DNA of 64,000 nucleotides from Sandaracinus sp964481145 (lineage in GTDB: Bacteria > Myxococcota_A > Polyangia > Polyangiales > Sandaracinaceae): assembly GCA_964481145.1 (NCBI GenBank), contig CAYZTA010000031.1, positions 1 to 64,000 on the forward strand, in the 5' to 3' direction. Made by a program: the position numbers and the translations under genes. Positions 17,439 to 26,364 of this stretch are shown here, in pieces. The notes beneath the pieces were generated by a model that saw only the letters and a list, made by a program, of their open reading frames with translations, was not told where the DNA came from and searched no databases. Position 1 is the stretch's first letter. Every line of letters starts with the position of its first letter.

Positions 17439-19871
17439 ATGCCGCAGACGCGCAGTCAGCTCTCTCTCTTCGATTCGTCCGCTGGAAATATCCCCGCGGC
17501 TCCCGGTCGTCCCCCACCTCCCCCAAATATGCAGATTCAGAACGCATCCCTCTCCGAAGAGACCCAAAAGCGGTATCTCAACTACGCGCTTTCGGTCGTC
17601 ACCTCGCGCGCATTGCCCGACGTTCGTGACGGTCTCAAGCCGGTGCAACGACGCATTCTGTACGGGATGCATCGAGGCGGTGTTCGCTTCGACGGTCGTC
17701 ACGTGAAGAGCGCGCGCGTCGTCGGTGACGTGATGGGTAAATACCATCCGCACGGCGATTCCTCGATCTACGAGGCGCTCGCACGCATGGCGCAGTCGTT
17801 CTCATTGCGTCTGCCGCTCATCGACGGTCAGGGAAATTTCGGCTCGCCCGATGGCGATGCGCCGGCCGCGATGCGTTACACCGAGTGCAAGCTTTCGCGC
17901 GCGGCGATGGAGCTCCTCTCCGAGCTGGACAAAGACACCGTCGATTTTCGCCCCAACTATGATGGTGTCGAGACCGAACCGGTCGTGCTGCCGGCGCGTT
18001 TTCCGAATCTTCTCGTCAATGGGAGCTCGGGCATCGCCGTCGGTATGGCGACCTCGATTCCTCCGCACAATTTCGGCGAAGTGATCGATGCGACGGTGGC
18101 GCTGATCGAAGATCCGAACCTCACGATCAAGCAGCTCATGAAGTCTCTTCGCGGCCCCGATTTTCCGACCGGCGGACAGCTCGTGTCGAGCAAACCGGAG
18201 ATCGAAGATGTCTATACGACCGGCGGCGGTTCGCTCAAGCTCCGTGGCACATGGAAGCTCGAGGAACCCTCATCGAGCACGCGCGGCGGCGGCAATCCGC
18301 TCATCGTGATCACCTCGATTCCGTATTCGATCGAACGCAAGACGATCGTCGAAAAAATTGCGGAGATCATCGTCCAGAAGAAGCTCCCGATACTTCTCGA
18401 CGTGCGCGATGAATCGACCGATGAAACGCGTGTCGTCTGCGAAATCAAAAAGGGCACCGATCCTCAGCTCGTGATGGCGTATCTCTACAAGCACACGCCG
18501 CTCGCGACGAACGTGCACGTCAACTTGACTTGTCTCGTGCCGATCATGAGCGGTGGCGCCGAGGTGTCGGTTCCGGAGCGTCTCGATCTGAAGTCAGTGC
18601 TGCGTCATTGGCTCGATTTCAGGATGCGCGTCGTCGTACGTCGACTCGGATTCGACCTCGCGGCCGTCAAGAGGCGCATTCACATCCTCGAAGGATTCGT
18701 CACGATCTTCGATGCACTCGATGAAACGATCCGCATCATCAGGCGCAGCCAAGGTCGTCAGGATGCCGCTGAAAAGTTGATGAAACGCTTCGAGCTCTCC
18801 GAAGAACAGACGACCGCGATCCTCGAGTTGCGTCTCTATCGGCTCGCGCAACTGGAGATCAATCTCATCCGCGAAGAGCTCGCAGAGAAACGCAAAGAAG
18901 AAAAGCGCCTTTCTCAACTTCTTTCGAGTGAAGACGCGCGCTGGAAGCTGATTCGTGCCGAGCTCCTCGAGCTCAAGACGACCTATGCCACGGGAGTCAA
19001 AGGCATGGGACGTGCGACGAAGATCATCGGGGAGGCGAATGAGCCCGAATACGATGCCGAGGCGTTCATCGTCGAAGAAGACTCGTTCGTTCTTTTGAGC
19101 CAGCAGGGATGGGTCAAGCGTCAAGGCAGCGTCAAAGATCTCGCCTCGACCCGGGTGCGCGATGGCGATGCCGTGCTCGACGTCGCCTTTGGAAGCACCA
19201 AAGCATCTGTCGCGTTTTTCTCGAATTTTGGTGCATGTTACGTATGTCGAATCGTCGATGTGCAAGCGACGACGGGCTACGGAAGCCCGATCCAGACGAT
19301 GTTCAAGTTGGCGGACGGGGAGCGCATCTTGAAGATGATGAGCTTCGATCCTCGTCAGCTCGAAGTGCCCGTCGAACTGGAGAACGTCACTGAGCCACAG
19401 CCTCCTTTCGCGCTCGCGGTGACCAAAGGCGGGCTCGTGTCGCGGTTCTCACTTCGCTCGCATCGCGATCCTTCGACGCGCGCTGGACGCAAGTATGTCC
19501 GTCTCAACAGCGGTGATGAAGTCGTCTACGTCGATGTGTGCGCGGGAACCGAGAAGCTCGCGTGCGCCACGGCAGAAGGACATGCGCTCGTGTGCATGGC
19601 CGAGGAGGTGCCGATTCTCGCGGGGGCCGGCAAGGGCGTGAAGCTCATCAAGCTCGATGATGAATCGGACGTCGTGCTCGGCGCGCGTCTGATGCAGGAT
19701 TCGAACACGCCTCTCGTCGTCGAGCATGAAAACGGCAAGACGTTCGAAGTGACGGTTTGGAAAGAGATCACATCGCGGGGCGGCAAAGGAACGGCGCTCT
19801 TCAAGCGCGGACGCGCCGTGCGGGTGCTTCTGTCCGAGCCCGTGGTCCCGACCGTGGGAGGTGAATCGTGA
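17439..19871 (+). CDS. parC: DNA topoisomerase IV subunit A
   Basis: 810 residues of a type IIA topoisomerase A subunit, the DNA-cutting half. The opening RALPDVRDGLKPVQRRILYGM, the KYHPHGDSSIYEALARMAQ helix and DGQGNFGSPDGD precede AAMRYTE, whose Tyr147 is the catalytic residue. The tower, coiled coil (about 455-495) and a C-terminal beta-pinwheel (about 530-800) follow. I prefer ParC over GyrA because the GyrA box is not at the first pinwheel blade (only a shortened SRGGKG at about 779-784) and because it is coupled to a ParE-type B subunit. A possible promoter TTGCGC-N18-TAGAAG lies at 17339-17368. The first 40 residues are a low-complexity extension rich in Pro. Confidence 0.82.
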   Translation: MPQTRSQLSLFDSSAGNIPAAPGRPPPPPNMQIQNASLSEETQKRYLNYALSVVTSRALPDVRDGLKPVQRRILYGMHRGGVRFDGRHVKSARVVGDVMGKYHPHGDSSIYEALARMAQSFSLRLPLIDGQGNFGSPDGDAPAAMRYTECKLSRAAMELLSELDKDTVDFRPNYDGVETEPVVLPARFPNLLVNGSSGIAVGMATSIPPHNFGEVIDATVALIEDPNLTIKQLMKSLRGPDFPTGGQLVSSKPEIEDVYTTGGGSLKLRGTWKLEEPSSSTRGGGNPLIVITSIPYSIERKTIVEKIAEIIVQKKLPILLDVRDESTDETRVVCEIKKGTDPQLVMAYLYKHTPLATNVHVNLTCLVPIMSGGAEVSVPERLDLKSVLRHWLDFRMRVVVRRLGFDLAAVKRRIHILEGFVTIFDALDETIRIIRRSQGRQDAAEKLMKRFELSEEQTTAILELRLYRLAQLEINLIREELAEKRKEEKRLSQLLSSEDARWKLIRAELLELKTTYATGVKGMGRATKIIGEANEPEYDAEAFIVEEDSFVLLSQQGWVKRQGSVKDLASTRVRDGDAVLDVAFGSTKASVAFFSNFGACYVCRIVDVQATTGYGSPIQTMFKLADGERILKMMSFDPRQLEVPVELENVTEPQPPFALAVTKGGLVSRFSLRSHRDPSTRAGRKYVRLNSGDEVVYVDVCAGTEKLACATAEGHALVCMAEEVPILAGAGKGVKLIKLDDESDVVLGARLMQDSNTPLVVEHENGKTFEVTVWKEITSRGGKGTALFKRGRAVRVLLSEPVVPTVGGES

Positions 19872-21835
19872 GTGTCACGAATGGTCGACCCGCCAGCCAT
19901 CGCCCGCCGAAGTCGACGCCTCCGAAGGGTGATTACACCGCGGCGGATCTCGAGGTTCTCGAAGGCTTGCAGCCGGTGCGAAAGCGTCCGGCGATGTACA
20001 TCGGCGACACCGCGAAGACGGGGTATCACCATCTCCTCTGGGAGATCCTCGACAACTCGGTCGATGAAGCGATCAACGGTCACGCCGATCGCATCGAGGT
20101 CGTGCTCGAGGCCGATCACAAGGGCGCGAGCGTCATCGACAACGGGCGCGGTGTTCCGCTCGAGGTCCATCCGAAGTTCAAAAAAACAGGCCTCGAGATC
20201 ATCCTCACGATGCTGCATGCAGGCGGCAAATTCGAAGGAAAGAACTATCGCGTTTCGGGTGGTCTCCACGGGGTGGGTGCGTCGGTCGTCAATGCGCTCG
20301 CGGAGTCGCTCACGGCCACGGTGAGGCGTGGTGGCGAGGAATTCCAACAAACGTATTCGCGCGGGGCTGCCACCAGCAAACTTCAGAAGAAGGGCAAAAC
20401 GAACAGGCGCGGGACAGCGATTCACTTCCGACCGGATCCACAGATCTTCGGGAAGAGCATCTCGTTCGATCTCGAGGTCATCAAAGCGCGTCTCGAGGCC
20501 AAGAGTTACCTGCACAAAGGGCTTCACGTCGTCCTAAAAGACGAAAAAAGCCAAGAAAAATGGGAGTTTCATCATCCCGGCGGCATTGTCGAGTACCTCG
20601 GCAAGCTGGCGAGCGAACGGAATATGCGTCCCATTCAACCGCAGGCGTTCGTGCTCGATCGTGAGGACGAACCGCGTTTGGAATTGGCGCTGACGTGGAC
20701 CGAGTCGCCGGACGAGAAGATTCTTTCCTACGCCAACGGCATTCCCACGCCGAGCGGTGGAACGCATGAAAATGGGCTCAAGTCTGCGCTCAACAAAGCC
20801 GTTCGCGGCTTCATGGCGGCCAAGAAGATCGAGCCCAAAGGCGTCACGATCACGGCCGAAGACATCCGCGAAGGTGTCGCGGCGCTCCTGAGCGTGTATG
20901 TGCCAGAGCCGCAATTCCAGGGGCAAACGAAGGATCGTTTGAACAACCCCGAGGTGGCGGGTCAAGTCGAAGGCGCGGTGCGCACCGCGCTCGAACAATG
21001 GTTTCTGGATCACTCCTCGGTGGCCGAAACCATCGTTGCGCGCATCGTGCTCGCAGCACGTGCGCGCGAAGCGAGCCGCGCGGCGTCGGCGCAGGTCTCA
21101 CGCAAAACAGCGGTCAATCATCGACTGAATTTGCCGGGCAAGCTTGCCGACTGTTCGAGCACGGATCCACGGAGCTCGGAGCTTTTCCTGGTCGAGGGAG
21201 ATAGCGCCGGTGGTTCGGCCAAGAGCGGTCGTGACCGCAAAACGCAGGCGATTTTGCCCCTTCGAGGCAAGGTGCTCAATGCCGAGCGCGCGAACAACGC
21301 CGCTGTGCTCAACAACAAAGAGCTGCAGGACATCGTCTCGGCGCTCGGTTGTGGGCTCGGCAAAGATTTCGATCTGAACAAGCTCAGATACGGAAAAGTC
21401 TTTCTCCTCATGGATGCCGATTCCGATGGGCATCATATCGCGACGCTGCTGCTGACGTTTTTCTACCGCATGTTGCCCGGGCTCATTCGTGCGGGGCACG
21501 TGTATATCGCGCAACCTCCGCTGTACCGCGTGGATGCAGGAAAAGAAACGTATTGGGCGCTGGACGACACCGAGCGAGACAAGCTCCTCGCCGAGCTGCC
21601 GAAGAACGTGAAGCCGAAAATTGGTCGGTTCAAAGGCCTCGGTGAAATGAATCCCGAGCAGCTCAAGGTGACGACGCTCGATCCGAAGAAGAGAAGGGCG
21701 CTCCGCGTCGTCATCGACGAGGAACTCGAAACGGATCGGATTCTGAACGAGCTCATGGGCCGCGATGCATCTCAACGCTTCAAATTCATCATGGAGCACG
21801 CACCCAAAGCGGACACGGAAGCCCTCGACGTGTAA
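19868..21835 (+). CDS. parE: DNA topoisomerase IV subunit B
   Basis: 655 residues, near ParE size (about 630) and well short of GyrB (about 800). The GHKL ATPase domain shows KRPAMYIGDT, EILDNSVDEA (catalytic Glu and Mg-binding Asn), DNGRGVPLEVH and GGLHGVGASVVNALAE. The transducer contains QTKDRLNNPE. The TOPRIM domain has ELFLVEGDSAGGSAKSGRD and MDADSDGHHIATLL, the ParE-style version, and the C-terminus has RFKGLGEMNPEQL. It forms the A2B2 decatenase with the upstream ParC. GTG 19868 overlaps the parC stop by four bases (GTGA), so the subunits are translationally coupled. Confidence 0.87.
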   Translation: MSVTNGRPASHRPPKSTPPKGDYTAADLEVLEGLQPVRKRPAMYIGDTAKTGYHHLLWEILDNSVDEAINGHADRIEVVLEADHKGASVIDNGRGVPLEVHPKFKKTGLEIILTMLHAGGKFEGKNYRVSGGLHGVGASVVNALAESLTATVRRGGEEFQQTYSRGAATSKLQKKGKTNRRGTAIHFRPDPQIFGKSISFDLEVIKARLEAKSYLHKGLHVVLKDEKSQEKWEFHHPGGIVEYLGKLASERNMRPIQPQAFVLDREDEPRLELALTWTESPDEKILSYANGIPTPSGGTHENGLKSALNKAVRGFMAAKKIEPKGVTITAEDIREGVAALLSVYVPEPQFQGQTKDRLNNPEVAGQVEGAVRTALEQWFLDHSSVAETIVARIVLAARAREASRAASAQVSRKTAVNHRLNLPGKLADCSSTDPRSSELFLVEGDSAGGSAKSGRDRKTQAILPLRGKVLNAERANNAAVLNNKELQDIVSALGCGLGKDFDLNKLRYGKVFLLMDADSDGHHIATLLLTFFYRMLPGLIRAGHVYIAQPPLYRVDAGKETYWALDDTERDKLLAELPKNVKPKIGRFKGLGEMNPEQLKVTTLDPKKRRALRVVIDEELETDRILNELMGRDASQRFKFIMEHAPKADTEALDV

Positions 21836-21875
21836 CAGCTTCAACGGAAGCTTCGCGAAGGGCGGGAACTCCTAT

Positions 21876-23204
21876 ATGATGGAGAGCGTGCCTTCGCTCC
21901 GGCTTTCGCGCTTCGCCTTCGTGTGTTTGGCTGGGTTCGCACTTTCGCTCTCAGCAGCGAAAGCGCGAGCTGATGAGCCTGTTCTGCTGGGCGTGGAGGC
22001 AGGGCTCACAATCCCGCTCGCCGCACCACAAAGTGAGCGGTTTGGCCCAGGCGGGACGCTTGGCCTCGCGCTGCATACACCGATCAACGAATGGTTGATT
22101 CCGATCATTCGTTTGAGGGCGTTGCTGCTTTCCGATGGCGCGCCTCCCGCCGATTCGTCCATTCGCGATCCCGGCGTGGGCACTGCATTTGGCGGCTCGT
22201 TGGGTCTTCGATTGCGTCCATCTGGTTTTTGGGCGCCCGAAGAGCTGCAGCGAGCGAACGGGATTTGGGTTGAAATCAACGCAGGCGCTGCGCTGACCGG
22301 CGAGGTCATTCGCCCGGCGTTCGACGCTGCGCTTGGATATGATTTCGAGATCGATGATGTGCGCTTGGGTCCGATGGCGCGTTTTCATCATGTGCTGCAC
22401 TACGATGATCCGATCGACTCACGCCCTGCGTATCTGATCACGCTCGGGATGGAGATCGTGTTTTTCGATCGTCAGAGCGAACCAACCCCCGAAGCGCCGC
22501 GTGAGAGCGATCGAGATGGCGATGGGATTTTGGATGAGCTCGACCAGTGTCCAGACGAACCAGAAGATCGCGATCATTTCGAAGATTCGGACGGTTGCCC
22601 CGACCCCGACAACGATCGTGATGGGGTGCTCGATCCAGACGATGGGTGTCCTCTCGAGCCAGAAGACCTCGACGGCTTCGAGGATTCGGATGGTTGTCCT
22701 GAGCTCGACAACGATCGCGATGGGTTCCTCGACGCGCAGGATCAGTGCCCGAACGAAGCCGAAGTGCTCAATGGCGTCGATGATGACGATGGCTGTCCGG
22801 ATCAAGGGCTCATCCAAATGGTCGATGATCGCATCGTGCTGGAGGAGAGGGTGCTCTTCGATTTCGAGCGGGCGCGCGTCAAGCACGGAGCGCGTCCGGT
22901 CTTGCAGGCGATCGTCGAACTTTGGCGACAGCATCCGGAATGGGTGAGTGTGCGTGTCGAGGGGCACGCCGATTCGCGCGGTGTTCCGGAGTACAATCAG
23001 GAGCTGAGCGAGCGACGGGCACGCCAGGTGCGCAGTGCACTGATCGAGCTCGGGATGCCTGGCGAAATGATAGAATCCGTTGGATTCGGTGCGGATCGCC
23101 CTCGTGATGCGGGCGAATCCGAGGAGGCACATCAGCGCAACCGACGTGTCGAGTTCGTCGTGGTCCAACGCCGTGACTCGGCGGGAGGAGGGGAAGAGCC
23201 ATGA
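21876..23204 (+). CDS. OmpA-family outer-membrane protein with TSP type-3 repeats
   Basis: About 442 residues. After a signal peptide (cut near ARA/DEP, about 32) comes a beta-rich domain (about 35-200) that may be an eight-stranded barrel. An acidic calcium-binding linker with thrombospondin type-3 repeats (about 210-310) follows, then an OmpA peptidoglycan-binding domain (about 320-430). The last shows VRVEGHADSRGVPEYNQEL and SERRARQVRSALIELG, with the Asp and Arg that grip diaminopimelate. It should tether the outer membrane to the wall. ATG 21876 is chosen because the signal peptide starts there; GTG 21888 is possible. It overlaps the next gene by four bases (ATGA). Confidence 0.85.
   Translation: MMESVPSLRLSRFAFVCLAGFALSLSAAKARADEPVLLGVEAGLTIPLAAPQSERFGPGGTLGLALHTPINEWLIPIIRLRALLLSDGAPPADSSIRDPGVGTAFGGSLGLRLRPSGFWAPEELQRANGIWVEINAGAALTGEVIRPAFDAALGYDFEIDDVRLGPMARFHHVLHYDDPIDSRPAYLITLGMEIVFFDRQSEPTPEAPRESDRDGDGILDELDQCPDEPEDRDHFEDSDGCPDPDNDRDGVLDPDDGCPLEPEDLDGFEDSDGCPELDNDRDGFLDAQDQCPNEAEVLNGVDDDDGCPDQGLIQMVDDRIVLEERVLFDFERARVKHGARPVLQAIVELWRQHPEWVSVRVEGHADSRGVPEYNQELSERRARQVRSALIELGMPGEMIESVGFGADRPRDAGESEEAHQRNRRVEFVVVQRRDSAGGGEEP
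22506..22806 (+). repeat. Thrombospondin type-3-like Asp-rich coding repeats
   Basis: In-frame repeats within the OmpA-family gene encode units of the form D-x-D-x-D-G-x-x-D-x-x-D-x-C-P-x-E-x-E-D, with partner units EDSDGCPDPDNDRDG and EDSDGCPELDNDRDG. Two near-copies and two diverged copies can be read. They are expected to bind calcium and act as a stiff linker between barrel and OmpA domain. Confidence 0.75.
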
Positions 23205-24403
23205 TCGCGTTCGAACGAGGGCTTCTCTTGTCTCTTGGTGGGATGTTGCTCGCAGGATGTGCCTCGGTCCTCGGCGCTGAATGTGCCGAGGGGTTTTCTC
23301 TGTGCGAGGGTCGATGCGTCGCTCGTGGGACTTGTGCGAGCGAGTGGGATGGCTCGTTCGATAGAATGGACGCGGGAGATGCATCGAGGCCTCGGGATGG
23401 CGCGATGTGGGGTGACGCCGACGATCCAGAGATTGAGCTCGACGGATCCAATGGGTGGCGACGGGATGCGGGGCGAACCCCCGATGCGCAGATGGGGGAT
23501 GGAGGCGGAACCCTGCCAGGGTGCGAACTCGGGCAGGTTTCTTGTGAGGGCGTCTGTCAGGATGCCTTGAGCGATCCGCTGCATTGTGGTGGGTGCGGAG
23601 TCGAGTGCGCGAGCTCGGAAGTGTGCGCACGCGGCGTGTGTACGTTGACTTGCGATCCTCCGCTTTCGTCGTGTGCTGGCCGTTGCATCGACATGCAGAG
23701 TGATCCCGATCATTGCGGCTCATGTCGCAATCGATGTGTCTCGGGCATTTGCATCGATGGTGAATGTGCGGAGGCACTCGCAGGACATATCGTCGCGCTC
23801 GGGCATGATTATCAGGTGCAGCGTTCCGGCATGAATCGTCTTGCAGGCAACGCTCTTTTCCTTGCGCGAGGAAGTCCGGTACGGGTCCTCGTGTATGAGG
23901 GAGGATCATCTGCGGGATCGCGTGCTGGGATCCACGCCGCGATCAATCAGGTCGCAACATCGACAGGGCGCACTTGGATGGCCACTCCTGCGGGAGACGC
24001 CAGTGAGGTGCCCTACCAACTCTCGAACGCGGATGCGTTCATCATCTACGCACAGGCAGCGGCGTCTGACGGTGAATTGCGCGAGCTTGGAACGCTTTGG
24101 GGACGCTCTCTCGAGATGTTTCTACGTCGCGGAGGTGTCATCGTGATGTTCGAAACGATGAGCACGAACAACGCCGGCACGTGGCAGATTCTCGAGTCAG
24201 CGGGGCTCTTCTCGTGTTTGAGTCGCGCTGAAACGACAGGCACGCGAATCACCGTCAGCGATCCTGCCGATTCGGTCGCCTTACGGGTGCCCCTCGAATA
24301 TGTCGGAGAGCGCACGACGGTTCGGTTCGACACGGCCGATGGAAATGTCGTTTGCCGCGACGAAACGGGCCCGGTCGTCGTGCACCGCACCTACGTTCCT
24401 TGA
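23201..24403 (+). CDS. Cys-rich myxobacterial-type lipoprotein
   Basis: 400 residues. The lipobox LLAGC (Cys about 20) marks a lipoprotein. The N-terminal half is Cys-rich (CEGFSLCEGRC-like, then units of the form C-x7-C-G-G-C-x3-C, e.g. DPLHCGGCGVEC and DPDHCGSCRNRC), spaced by Asp/Gly-rich linkers; such units recur in large numbers in Myxococcota surface proteins. The C-terminal half (about 195-400) begins GHIVALGHDYQ and has alternating strand/helix character with FLRRGGVIVMFET, suggesting a flavodoxin- or GATase-like alpha/beta fold, but no catalytic motif is certain. It overlaps the OmpA gene stop by four bases and has GGAGGGG upstream, so the two are translationally coupled and probably act together at the cell surface. 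Confidence 0.65.
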   Translation: MIAFERGLLLSLGGMLLAGCASVLGAECAEGFSLCEGRCVARGTCASEWDGSFDRMDAGDASRPRDGAMWGDADDPEIELDGSNGWRRDAGRTPDAQMGDGGGTLPGCELGQVSCEGVCQDALSDPLHCGGCGVECASSEVCARGVCTLTCDPPLSSCAGRCIDMQSDPDHCGSCRNRCVSGICIDGECAEALAGHIVALGHDYQVQRSGMNRLAGNALFLARGSPVRVLVYEGGSSAGSRAGIHAAINQVATSTGRTWMATPAGDASEVPYQLSNADAFIIYAQAAASDGELRELGTLWGRSLEMFLRRGGVIVMFETMSTNNAGTWQILESAGLFSCLSRAETTGTRITVSDPADSVALRVPLEYVGERTTVRFDTADGNVVCRDETGPVVVHRTYVP

Positions 24404-24404
24404 A

Positions 24405-25103
24405 TCAAGAGCGGCCGTAGACGGGGACGAGAGCGCCTCGTGTGGCTTTGTTGTGGGGTGAAGCGAGAAAAACAATCGTGGATGCGAGGTCGTCGGTGCT
24501 CGGCCAGGCCTCGTGATCTGCGTTGGGCATCGCGGCGCGATTGGCGGGCGTATCGATGATCGAAGGCACGACCGCGTTGACCCAGATGTTCTCGGATTTG
24601 AGCTCTTCGGCGAGTGACTGCGTCAGTGCGGCGACGGCGGCTTTCGAAGCCGCGTAGGCCGAGACATTCGGAGCCGGCACGAGCACGGGTTTGGCAGAGA
24701 CGTTGACGAGACGACCTCCAAATCCACGTTCGCGGATGCGTGCGACGGCCTCGCGACAGCACAAGAAGCAACTGATCGTGTTGGTGCTCAACATGCGTCG
24801 CAGCATGGTCGGCGTCGTCTCTGCCAAGGGAGCTGCCAGAAAGCCGCCTGCGATCTGAATCGATGCCCAGAGATGCGGCACGTGGGCATAAAAGTTTTCG
24901 ACTTGCACATCATCGCTCAGATCGACACCGACTCGCACCGTGACGCGCGGGTCTTTGGCGAGTGCGAACCTCGAAGCTTCTTCCTCGTTCCACGCGGGCA
25001 CATGCACGTGCGCTCCTGCTTCGATCAAACGTGTGGCGACCGCCGTCCCCAGCGCCCCAGCCCCGCCTGTGACGACGACATGTTGTCCTTCGAATTCGCT
25101 CAT
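24405..25103 (-). CDS. Short-chain dehydrogenase/reductase
   Basis: 232 residues. The NAD(P) site VVVTGGAGALGTAVA is at residues 9-23. The motif usually written NAG is IAGG at about 84, and the catalytic triad is in LVNVSAKP (Ser) and AYAASKAAV (Tyr-x3-Lys). The region after the Tyr-Lys motif, VVPSIIDTPANR, is a typical SDR substrate loop. It is short for the family but complete. The substrate cannot be assigned. It is convergent with the Cys-rich lipoprotein gene (1 bp apart) and divergent from the ParA-like gene. Confidence 0.85.
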   Translation of the reverse strand: MSEFEGQHVVVTGGAGALGTAVATRLIEAGAHVHVPAWNEEEASRFALAKDPRVTVRVGVDLSDDVQVENFYAHVPHLWASIQIAGGFLAAPLAETTPTMLRRMLSTNTISCFLCCREAVARIRERGFGGRLVNVSAKPVLVPAPNVSAYAASKAAVAALTQSLAEELKSENIWVNAVVPSIIDTPANRAAMPNADHEAWPSTDDLASTIVFLASPHNKATRGALVPVYGRS

Positions 25104-25193
25104 CGCCTCATCTTGTCATTTTTTTGATTTCCGCGCGCGCTTCCGGCATTGGACTCGTGGACGCGAAGGGCGCGTCCGACGAACGAAGAGGAG

Positions 25194-26354
25194 ATGCGCG
25201 TGGTCGATACACCGCTCTCGATGTGCTCTGTGTGCGAGCGCTCGTTTCAGGTTCGGTTTCGCTACCAAATGCGCGAGGAGGAAGGCGTATTTCGGTATTT
25301 CTGCTCTCAAGCATGTCAGCAGACGAGTCTTGGCTATTCGTCGGTCGGCACCTCGGCCAGTGCGGCGAGCGCAGCGACTTGTGGGTGCGACGTATGTGGG
25401 AAGCAATTCGTGCTGGAGTTCCCATTCCAAGTGCAGGTGAAGGACGGAGCGCCTTCGCATTTCTGCACGATGGAGTGTCGCAACGCAGCGCGCGCCGGCG
25501 TTCTTCGGGTGAACCGGGCCGGCGCAGCGGTCCGCAGCGGTCCACGACGCATCGCGGTGTTCAATCACAAGGGCGGGACGGGGAAGACGACGACGGCCGT
25601 CAATCTCGCGGCAGGCCTCGCGGAAGCAGGCAATCGCGTTCTTCTCGTCGACGCCGATGGTCAAGGCAATGTCGGTGTGAGCCTCGGAATTCGAGGAGAT
25701 AAAACCCTCTATCACGTGCTCGTTCATGGTGTGAACGCGGTCGACGCGGCAGTCCCGGTTCGAGACGATTTTCATGTGCTCACGTCGAACGAGTTGCTTG
25801 CGGCGGCAGAGCTCCATCTCGCGACGCGGCCCAATCGGGATCGGGTCATGCGCGAGCGTCTCGGGGATCGTGTGGTCGGATATGACGTCGTGGTGATCGA
25901 CTGTGCGCCGGCGCTTTCTCTGATGAATCAAAACGCGCTCGTCTATGCAGACAGTGTCATCATTCCGGTCTCTTGCGACTATCTTTCGCTCGTCGGTGTC
26001 AAACAGGTGCTTCGCACCCTGAAGCACGTGCGCGACCTTTTGAAGCACGATGTGTCTCTGCTCGGTGTGCTCCCGACATTTTACGACGTGCGCAACAAAA
26101 TCGCGCGCGACTCGGTTGCTGCGCTGCAAGATCATTTCGGGGAGCGCTGCTTGCCGCCGATTCGCGTCAACACGAAGCTTCGCGAAGCGCCGAGCGTGCG
26201 TAAGACGATCTTCGAATACGCGCCTGACAGTCACGGAGCGCTCGATTACATGGGGTTGGTCGATCACGTGCGGCGTCTTCGTGGAGATGCGCGGCTCATC
26301 GAGCGCGAAGGTGCGCCGGTGATGGCCGAAGTACAGATCGCAGCAGCGGGCTGA
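25194..26354 (+). CDS. ParA-like ATPase with two N-terminal zinc-finger-like repeats
   Basis: 386 residues. The C-terminal two thirds is a ParA/MinD-type ATPase: deviant Walker A HKGGTGKTT (residues 125-133, signature Lys126), VLLVDADGQGNVG (A'), YDVVVIDCAPALS (Walker B), then PVSCDYLSLVGVK. The N-terminus holds two 31-residue copies of C-x2-C-x22-C-x3-C, at Cys11/14/37/41 and Cys65/68/91/95, each with the aromatic FC before the last pair. This resembles TRASH/MYM-type zinc fingers and is not a usual ParA part. A ribbon-helix-helix gene follows 10 bp later. The start is uncertain: GAGGAG touches ATG 25194 and is better spaced for GTG 25200. It may act in chromosome or cargo positioning, or regulate transcription. 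Confidence 0.8.
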   Translation: MRVVDTPLSMCSVCERSFQVRFRYQMREEEGVFRYFCSQACQQTSLGYSSVGTSASAASAATCGCDVCGKQFVLEFPFQVQVKDGAPSHFCTMECRNAARAGVLRVNRAGAAVRSGPRRIAVFNHKGGTGKTTTAVNLAAGLAEAGNRVLLVDADGQGNVGVSLGIRGDKTLYHVLVHGVNAVDAAVPVRDDFHVLTSNELLAAAELHLATRPNRDRVMRERLGDRVVGYDVVVIDCAPALSLMNQNALVYADSVIIPVSCDYLSLVGVKQVLRTLKHVRDLLKHDVSLLGVLPTFYDVRNKIARDSVAALQDHFGERCLPPIRVNTKLREAPSVRKTIFEYAPDSHGALDYMGLVDHVRRLRGDARLIEREGAPVMAEVQIAAAG

Positions 26355-26364
26355 AGGAGTTGTG

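Noticed and set aside
17439..21835. Reading the topoisomerase pair as gyrA-gyrB
   Set aside because: The B subunit length and DADSDG TOPRIM version fit ParE better, and no full GyrA box is present; kept as ParC/ParE with some doubt.
22506..22806. Repeated Asp-rich DNA read as possible CRISPR or tandem array
   Set aside because: The repeats are coding TSP3 units in frame with a real protein and lack regular spacers.
22419..23909. 496-codon open frame on the minus strand opposite the OmpA and Cys-rich lipoprotein genes
   Set aside because: Composition rich in Arg, His, Thr and Pro with no fold or motif, and it spans two well-supported plus-strand genes. It is the expected antisense frame of GC-rich coding DNA.
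25116..26267. 383-codon minus-strand frame opposite the ParA-like gene
   Set aside because: Arg/His-rich with no domain signature. The plus strand has full ParA motifs in the same region.
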